From positions 1-7,146 of the forward strand of contig JAISQQ010000398.1 of assembly GCA_031274075.1 (NCBI GenBank): a DNA stretch of 7,146 nucleotides, given 5' to 3'. Both the position numbers and the translations under genes were made by a program. This document shows positions 1 through 7,146 of this stretch, piece after piece (position 1 is the stretch's first letter; the number at the start of each line of letters is the position of its first letter). Source of the DNA: Accumulibacter sp. (lineage in GTDB: Bacteria > Pseudomonadota > Gammaproteobacteria > Burkholderiales > Rhodocyclaceae). Under the pieces are notes generated by a model. That model was not told the origin of the DNA, searched no databases, and saw only the letters and a program-made list of their open reading frames with translations.

Positions 1-222
1 CTGTGGCTGGCGTGGGATACGGCGGACGTGGCGATGTCGCTGTTTTCGGGGCTGTACAACGTCGGCATCGGCGCGGGAGCCTTGCTGGGCGGGCTGGTCG
101 TGACCCATGCCGGGCAGCATTGGATCGGCGTCTGCGGCGGCGCGCTGGCACTGCTGGCGCTGATGGGTGCATTGTGGGCGATCCACCGCTTCCCGGATTT
201 GGCCGCGCGCGGACGGGAATAG
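1..222 (+). CDS. MFS sugar efflux transporter, SotB-like, C-terminal fragment
   Basis: The reading frame is open from base 1 to a TAG stop at 220-222, giving the last 73 residues of a protein whose start lies outside the window. The sequence begins [17 protein letters not shown] and continues with two hydrophobic stretches, [17 protein letters not shown] and [21 protein letters not shown], which fit the last two transmembrane helices of a 12-helix major facilitator protein in the inner membrane. The segment D-x-A-M-S-L-F-S-G followed by [12 protein letters not shown] closely resembles the C-terminal region of E. coli SotB (YdeA), a proton-driven exporter of sugars such as arabinose, and of related arabinose-efflux permeases. 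The family assignment is fairly safe; the substrate is inference, so no symbol is given. The gene reads toward metH, and no clear terminator follows its stop codon. Confidence 0.8.
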   Translation: MWLAWDTADVAMSLFSGLYNVGIGAGALLGGLVVTHAGQHWIGVCGGALALLALMGALWAIHRFPDLAARGRE

Positions 223-341
223 AGGAAAAGGGGAAAGAGGGAAAGCGCGGGAACGGCGGGAGCCGGACGCGAGCGCGAGAATCGCTGTCGAGGCGCGCGC
301 CTGATCGTGATCGATCTTCGTTCATCGAAAACCGGCTCCGG

Positions 342-370
342 TTGGCAACCTCCCCCTTCAGGGGGATAAT
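342..370 (+). promoter_or_regulatory. Predicted sigma70-type promoter for metH
   Basis: A -35 box TTGGCA (342-347) and a -10 box GATAAT (365-370) each match the sigma70 consensus at five of six positions and are separated by exactly 17 nt. Transcription would start near 376-379, giving a leader of about 165 nt before metH. The spacer holds a small inverted repeat (TCCCCC at 351-356 against GGGGGA at 361-366), which could be a regulator site or chance. This is the best promoter-like pair I found in the 320-bp gap upstream of metH. Confidence 0.65.
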
Positions 371-493
371 CCCGCTCCGTGCTTTCGTCCGGCCCGCCGG
401 ACGTGGATGGAGACAAACATCGGGCGTTCAGGACACGGGCCGCGTGCCATATCGTGCGAGTGAACGCCGTTCTTCAGCGGCAAGCGTTGCCGG

Positions 494-527
494 AACCCGT
501 CCGCTCATGATGCCGGACGGGTTTTTT
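494..527 (+). terminator. Intrinsic terminator in the metH leader
   Basis: AACCCGTCCG (494-503) and CGGACGGGTT (514-523) form a perfect 10-bp stem around a 10-nt loop (504-513). The U tract begins inside the 3' arm and runs through 522-527 as six T residues. It lies upstream of metH, ending 15 nt before the start codon. It could end transcripts from the upstream transporter gene, act as a regulated attenuator for metH, or both. The promoter at 342-370 upstream of it makes a metH attenuator attractive, since a constitutive terminator there would block metH. Confidence 0.85.
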
Positions 528-531
528 ATGC

Positions 532-535
532 GAGG
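532..535 (+). promoter_or_regulatory. Ribosome binding site deciding the metH start
   Basis: GAGG sits 7 nt upstream of the ATG at 543. In-frame ATGs further upstream at 507, 510 and 528 lie in the terminator loop or directly after its T run and have no comparable site, so 543 is the preferred start. Confidence 0.7.
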
Positions 536-542
536 TTTTCTT

Positions 543-4223
<3,681 letters not shown>

Positions 4224-4242
4224 GAAAAGCCGATACTAGAAT

Positions 4243-4341
4243 ATGAGCAAGCTGCTGTCCAAGATACAGGGCGGCAGCGGCGGTGGATGCCCGTTGCTCG
4301 TTCTCGGTATAAAGAAGTCTCTTTACGAAGAAGATTGCTGA
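4243..4341 (+). CDS. Possible 32-residue small ORF ahead of the methyltransferase
   Basis: An ATG at 4243 opens a 32-codon frame ending in TGA at 4339-4341. Its stop shares the A of the methyltransferase ATG (TGATG), an arrangement typical of translational coupling. The product begins MSKLLSKIQGGSGGGCP and ends SLYEEDC, and I do not recognise it. No good Shine-Dalgarno sequence precedes the ATG, so it may be chance. It could be a coupling leader peptide or a decayed gene remnant. It starts 19 nt after the metH stop. Confidence 0.2.
   Translation: MSKLLSKIQGGSGGGCPLLVLGIKKSLYEEDC
4310..4325. repeat. Small inverted repeat before the methyltransferase start
   Basis: TAAAGA (4310-4315) and TCTTTA (4320-4325) are perfect inverted arms around AGTC, in an AT-rich patch unlike the GC-rich surroundings. 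It overlaps a TATAAA sequence at 4308-4313. I found no -35 box at the right distance, so a promoter or operator role is speculative. Confidence 0.3.
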
Positions 4342-5009
4342 TGCAAACCGCCGCCGAGGATTTCGCCAATTCGGTCAAAGGCCGGTTCGGCGCGATCCTG
4401 GCCGATCCCCCATGGCAATTCCAGAACCGGACCGGCAAGATGGCGCCGGAGCACAAGCGCTTGTCGCGCTATTCGACGCTGACGCTGGACGACATCAAGG
4501 CCATCCCGGTGGCCACCGTCGCCGCGCCGGCCAGCCACCTGTACCTATGGGTTCCCAACGCCCTGCTGGCGGAAGGTTTGGCCGTTCTCCAAGCGTGGGG
4601 ATTTTGCTACAAGTCCAACATCGTCTGGCACAAGATCCGTAAAGACGGCGGACCGGACGGACGGGGCGTCGGGTTCTATTTCCGCAACGTCACCGAGATC
4701 GTCTTGTTCGGCGTGCGCGGCAACCTGCGCACCCTGCCGCCCGGCCGGCGTCAGGTCAATTTTCTCGCTACGCAAAAGCGCGAGCATTCGCGCAAGCCCG
4801 ACGAGTTCTATGGCATCGTCGAGTCTTGCAGCCCCGGCCCTTACCTCGAACTGTTCGCTCGTCACTGCCGCGAGGGCTGGGAGCACTGGGGTAATGAAGT
4901 GCCCGAAGTGGTTGGCGGCCACATTCCGATGGAACGAAAACAGGAAAAAGCGGGTCAGTTGCAATTGCTTCAGGAATCAGCCTCGTATGCGCCCCACCGT
5001 GCCGACTGA
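4341..5009 (+). CDS. MT-A70 family adenine-N6 methyltransferase
   Basis: The predicted 222-residue protein should transfer a methyl group from S-adenosylmethionine to the N6 of adenine, in DNA in most bacterial members of this family. Motif IV, the catalytic DPPW, is at residues 22-25 in [10 protein letters not shown]. It is followed by family-typical blocks: [24 protein letters not shown], the long [12 protein letters not shown] and [13 protein letters not shown] segments, [15 protein letters not shown], and the C-terminal [20 protein letters not shown], which belongs to the SAM-binding side of the fold. The first half of motif IV lies very close to the N terminus, as is usual for compact MT-A70 proteins. 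The ATG at 4341 has AAGAAG 7 nt upstream (4328-4333); an in-frame ATG at 4287 would add 18 residues (MPVARSRYKEV...) but lacks a good ribosome site. No restriction enzyme or phage gene lies next to it, so it looks like an orphan methyltransferase, possibly acquired. The target sequence cannot be told from here. Confidence 0.88.
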   Translation: MQTAAEDFANSVKGRFGAILADPPWQFQNRTGKMAPEHKRLSRYSTLTLDDIKAIPVATVAAPASHLYLWVPNALLAEGLAVLQAWGFCYKSNIVWHKIRKDGGPDGRGVGFYFRNVTEIVLFGVRGNLRTLPPGRRQVNFLATQKREHSRKPDEFYGIVESCSPGPYLELFARHCREGWEHWGNEVPEVVGGHIPMERKQEKAGQLQLLQESASYAPHRAD

Positions 5010-6033
5010 ATCGTCCCGAGTTCAGGAAAACGTTTCTCTCGTTTCGTTCAACTCGCTGGCCTTGCCCGGCCGGGCCAGGCGTTATGTCCGCATCACGGCG
5101 GGCGAGCAACTGACGGCGTTCACCGCTAGCCAACGCCGTTTCGTCCTCGGCGGCGGCAGCAATCTGGTACTGGCCGGTGACTTCGACGGCCTCGTCCTGC
5201 ACGTGGCGATTCCCGGCCGGGCGCTGGCCGGCGAGGATGCCGGCGCGTGGTACGTGAGCGCCGGAGCGGGCGAGAACTGGCATGATCTGGTGCAATGGAC
5301 TCTGGCGCAGGGCTGGCCGGGATTGGAGAATCTAGCGCTGATTCCCGGGACTGTGGGCGCGGCGCCAGTCCAGAATATCGGCGCCTACGGACTGGAAGCC
5401 GGTGACCGTTTCCACGCCTTGACTGCCTTCGACACGCGGACTGGCGAGCACGCGCGTTTCGATCGCGCCGCCTGCCGCTTCGGCTACCGCGACAGTGTGT
5501 TCAAGCGGGAAGGCTGGCATCTGGACGGGCGTTTCGTCATCACCGAAGTGACGTTCCGCCTGCCGAAGCGCTGGCAGCCGATCAGCGCGTATGCCGAGCT
5601 TGCCGGAGAACTCGCCGCGCGCGGGATCGCGCAGCCCAATGCCCGGCAGATCGCCGACGCGGTGATCGCGCTGCGCCGGCGCAAGCTGCCCGATCCGGCG
5701 CGGCTCCCCAACGCCGGCAGTTTTTTCCAGAACCCGGTGGTCGATGGAGAGACGGCTGCCTGCCTGCTGGCGACGCATCCGCGGCTCGCGCATTACCCAC
5801 AGCCCGATGGCCGCGTCAAGCTCGCCGCCGCCTGGCTGATCGAGCAGGCCGGCTGGAAGGGCCGCGACCTGGGTCCGGTTGGCATGTACGAGAAGCAGGC
5901 GCTGGTGCTGGTCAACCGCGGCGGCGCGACCGGCGCCGAGGTGATCGCCCTGACGCGCGCCGTGCAGCGCGACGTGCGGGCGAAATTCGGCGTCGAACTG
6001 ACGCCGGAGCCGGTGTTCCTGCAATCGCCCTGA
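4987..6033 (+). CDS. murB: UDP-N-acetylenolpyruvoylglucosamine reductase MurB
   Basis: MurB is the FAD-dependent cytoplasmic enzyme that uses NADPH to reduce UDP-GlcNAc-enolpyruvate to UDP-N-acetylmuramate, the second committed step of peptidoglycan synthesis. The product is 348 residues, close to the 342 of E. coli MurB, and is a type I enzyme. The FAD-binding domain shows [16 protein letters not shown] and [17 protein letters not shown], followed by [19 protein letters not shown] and IGAYG. Catalytic residues are present: R168 in FGYRDS, S245 in NAGSFFQNP (the proton donor to the enol intermediate) and E341 in LTPEPVF. The substrate-binding C-terminal part includes [16 protein letters not shown]. 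The ATG at 4987 has AGGA 11 nt upstream, a slightly long spacing; a GTG at 4999 is an alternative. An upstream ATG at 4810 is in frame, but the extension bears no MurB similarity and lies inside the methyltransferase gene. The start overlaps that gene by 23 bp, suggesting joint transcription. Confidence 0.96.
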   Translation: MRPTVPTESSRVQENVSLVSFNSLALPGRARRYVRITAGEQLTAFTASQRRFVLGGGSNLVLAGDFDGLVLHVAIPGRALAGEDAGAWYVSAGAGENWHDLVQWTLAQGWPGLENLALIPGTVGAAPVQNIGAYGLEAGDRFHALTAFDTRTGEHARFDRAACRFGYRDSVFKREGWHLDGRFVITEVTFRLPKRWQPISAYAELAGELAARGIAQPNARQIADAVIALRRRKLPDPARLPNAGSFFQNPVVDGETAACLLATHPRLAHYPQPDGRVKLAAAWLIEQAGWKGRDLGPVGMYEKQALVLVNRGGATGAEVIALTRAVQRDVRAKFGVELTPEPVFLQSP

Positions 6034-6057
6034 CCCCCTGACCCCTTGAGCGGTGTG

Positions 6058-6945
6058 TCAGTCCGGCGTCATCTGCTCGAAGCGGATCCGGCCATACATT
6101 TCCGGGTGGTTCATCGCCACCCAGTAGGCCGCTTCCGATTCGGCGCGCTCCCAGGTCGCCGCCGGCAGCGGGATTTCCCGCGCGGGAGCGCCGCTGCTGG
6201 AGGGCCAGACGAGGTGGTAGCTGCACACGCCCGCGCGCTCCTGGATGCGAATCTGCCGCTCCCATTGCGGCGCCTGCCGTTGCAGGGTGCTGAAGAATGG
6301 ATTCAGGTTGAGCCGGAACAAGGGCCCCTTGCCGCGGTACTGGATGACGTACTCGCTCCCCCTGCCGATTTCCTCGATGATCTGCCAGTCGGTGCAGCCT
6401 TCGACGATCGCGCCGATCATGTCGCCGCTTCCGTCGCTGACCAGTTCGGCATCCACCACGTGCGATTCGGACGGCCCCTCGACGAGATCGTGCCACGGCA
6501 GGCCGTTGCGCGTCGGAGGAGGGAAGGGGAGCGGACGCTTGCCTTCCCGGATGCGGGCGAACAGCGACGAATTGAGAACGTCCTCCAGGCCGATCACGGG
6601 AAACGCCGTGCGCGGCTGCGAGGGGAAGCTGCCGGCGCCCATGTAGCCGACGTTCCACAGCGTCTTCAGCCATTCGGCGGCGTCCAGCGCCACCTGCGCC
6701 ATCTGCGCATCGAACGCCGGGATGCCGGCCACCTGCCGCGCGCTATCACCGTTGTCACCGCTATCACCGCTATCACCTTTATCTCCGCCCTGGCCTTCCA
6801 GTAGCTCCGCCTCGCGCAGGCGCGCGCGCATGCACTCCTGGAACAGCCGGCCGACCCATTCCGCGTCCTCGTCCGACAGGCGATCGATGCGCTCGGAAAA
6901 GCCCATCAATTCGTCGGCGTCGAGTGGTTGAAGTTCCTGATCCAT
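6058..6945 (-). CDS. Uncharacterised 295-residue protein with Gly-Asp-X repeat
   Basis: I do not recognise this family. The ATG at 6945 follows GAGG (6951-6954) with 5-nt spacing; an in-frame GTG at 6951 overlaps that site and is less likely. The N-terminal 50 residues are acidic and look helical (SERIDRLSDEDAEWVGRLFQECMRARLREAELLE), possibly a short coiled coil. Residues 54-68 are five Gly-Asp-X triplets (X is Ser, Asn or Lys), a collagen-like linker. The remainder looks globular and rich in aromatics, with EWLKTLWNVGYMGAGSFP near 91-108, FPPPTRNGLPWHDLVEG near 141-157, EYVIQYRGKGPLFRLNLNPF near 198-217 and AAYWVAMNHPEMYGRIRF near 272-289. There is no signal peptide or transmembrane helix, so it is probably cytoplasmic. 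It is convergent with murB, with 24 bp between the stops. The protein-like composition and ribosome site favour this strand over the overlapping plus-strand frame. Confidence 0.75.
   Translation of the reverse strand: MDQELQPLDADELMGFSERIDRLSDEDAEWVGRLFQECMRARLREAELLEGQGGDKGDSGDSGDNGDSARQVAGIPAFDAQMAQVALDAAEWLKTLWNVGYMGAGSFPSQPRTAFPVIGLEDVLNSSLFARIREGKRPLPFPPPTRNGLPWHDLVEGPSESHVVDAELVSDGSGDMIGAIVEGCTDWQIIEEIGRGSEYVIQYRGKGPLFRLNLNPFFSTLQRQAPQWERQIRIQERAGVCSYHLVWPSSSGAPAREIPLPAATWERAESEAAYWVAMNHPEMYGRIRFEQMTPD
6741..6785. repeat. 9-bp tandem repeat inside the uncharacterised gene
   Basis: Five 9-bp units lie head to tail: CGCTATCAC (6741), CGTTGTCAC (6750), CGCTATCAC (6759), CGCTATCAC (6768) and the diverged CTTTATCTC (6777). 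Three are identical. Read on the minus strand, each unit gives one Gly-Asp-X triplet, so gain or loss of units keeps the frame. The array sits in a linker between the acidic N terminus and the main body of the protein. Confidence 0.9.
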
Positions 6946-6950
6946 GGCCA

Positions 6951-6954
6951 CCTC
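6951..6954 (-). promoter_or_regulatory. Ribosome binding site of the uncharacterised minus-strand gene
   Basis: On the minus strand GAGG lies 5 nt upstream of the ATG at 6945. It decides between that ATG and the GTG at 6951, whose G falls within the site. Confidence 0.65.
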
Positions 6955-6967
6955 GCAAACGTGTTTT

Positions 6968-6996
6968 CTTGTGTCAGGCGACTATTTAACCACAAG
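6968..6996. promoter_or_regulatory. Weak inverted repeat upstream of the minus-strand gene
   Basis: CTTGTG (6968-6973) and CACAAG (6991-6996) are inverted arms 17 nt apart. Between them the minus strand reads TTAAAT (6988-6983), which could serve as a -10 box, although no convincing -35 box lies at the right distance. It may be an operator for the uncharacterised gene or chance. The rest of 6952-7146 shows only a 6-bp hairpin (CCGGGA 7084-7089 with TCCCGG 7095-7100) without a T run. Confidence 0.2.
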
Positions 6997-7146
6997 TGAC
7001 GCGATGAACCCTCCCATTTATCAGCGTGGAAAAGAAGAAAGCGAATCGACCGCCTCACGCCGCCCTTCCCAGCAACCCGCTCGCCGGGAACGCCTCCCGG
7101 AAGGATTTCAAAGCAGGAAAACCGCTACGGAATTAAATTGTGGAAA

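Larger units (their letters stand above)
371..542 (+). promoter_or_regulatory. Structured metH 5' leader, candidate attenuator or riboswitch
   Basis: The predicted transcribed leader contains successive hairpins. The first pairs CGTCCGG (386-392) with CCGGACG (397-403). The second pairs GGCGTTCA (423-430) with TGAACGCC (461-468) around a 30-nt interior that can form its own CACG/CGTG helix (434-437 with 443-446). The third pairs CGGCAA (478-483) with TTGCCG (487-492). An intrinsic terminator follows at 494-527. The first hairpin and the terminator share the 8-mer GCCGGACG (396-403 and 512-519), so their arms could pair with each other in alternative folds: 386-392 with 513-519, or 398-403 with 498-503. 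A promoter, a folded domain and a terminator just before the start codon is the usual plan of transcriptional riboswitches. Many proteobacterial metH genes carry an S-adenosylhomocysteine riboswitch, but I do not see its conserved core here, nor the cobalamin B12 box. The ligand, if any, is unknown. Confidence 0.5.

Noticed and set aside
291..302. Perfect 12-bp palindrome AGGCGCGCGCCT after the transporter gene
   Set aside because: It is a short GC-only palindrome in GC-rich DNA with no T run, so it is neither a terminator nor a supported operator.
371..542. Cobalamin or SAH riboswitch at metH
   Set aside because: Considered because metH is a classic target, but I could not find the B12 box or the conserved SAH core by eye. 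The region is reported as an unassigned leader instead; a covariance-model search would decide.
4810..4986. N-terminal extension of MurB from an upstream in-frame ATG
   Set aside because: The extra 59 residues lie within the methyltransferase gene, show no MurB similarity, and would make the protein much longer than the family norm.
6046..6804. Plus-strand frame opposite the uncharacterised minus-strand gene
   Set aside because: It has Arg-rich shadow composition and no ribosome site, whereas the minus strand has a good GAGG site and a balanced composition.
7084..7100. 6-bp hairpin near the right end
   Set aside because: There is no T run on either strand, so it is not supported as a terminator and has no other context.

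Overview
The window looks like chromosomal DNA from a GC-rich proteobacterium. MetH and MurB are both close, nearly full-length matches to the E. coli enzymes as I remember them, and GC-rich codon use with long spurious open frames on the opposite strand fits a betaproteobacterium (a Rhodocyclales-like lineage is possible). The lineage is inference; no rRNA or tRNA gene is present to settle it.

Layout. Bases 1-222 hold the C-terminal end of an MFS transporter of the SotB sugar-efflux type, cut by the window edge. Bases 223-542 are the metH upstream region: a near-consensus sigma70-type promoter (342-370), then a structured leader of about 165 nt with three hairpins, then a strong intrinsic terminator (494-527) ending only 15 nt before the metH start codon. 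This reads as a transcription-attenuation or riboswitch leader. I could not match it from memory to the SAH, SAM or cobalamin riboswitch classes, which makes it the most interesting part of the window. Bases 543-4223 encode full-length cobalamin-dependent methionine synthase with all four modules and every key motif I looked for intact.

Downstream on the same strand are an MT-A70-family adenine methyltransferase (4341-5009) and murB (4987-6033), which overlap by 23 bp. I see no terminator between metH and murB, so read-through across the three genes is possible. A 32-codon open frame (4243-4341) ends in a TGATG overlap with the methyltransferase start. No restriction endonuclease partner is visible, so the methyltransferase appears to be an orphan.

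A convergent minus-strand gene (6945-6058) encodes a 295-residue protein I do not recognise. It carries a short acidic collagen-like Gly-Asp-X run encoded by 9-bp tandem repeats. Bases 6952-7146 are its upstream region, with only weak signals.

Functionally, MetH regenerates methionine, the precursor of S-adenosylmethionine, which the MT-A70 enzyme would use; MurB belongs to peptidoglycan precursor synthesis. The metabolic link between metH and the methyltransferase is suggestive only, and the cluster may simply be an accessory methyltransferase lodged between housekeeping genes.
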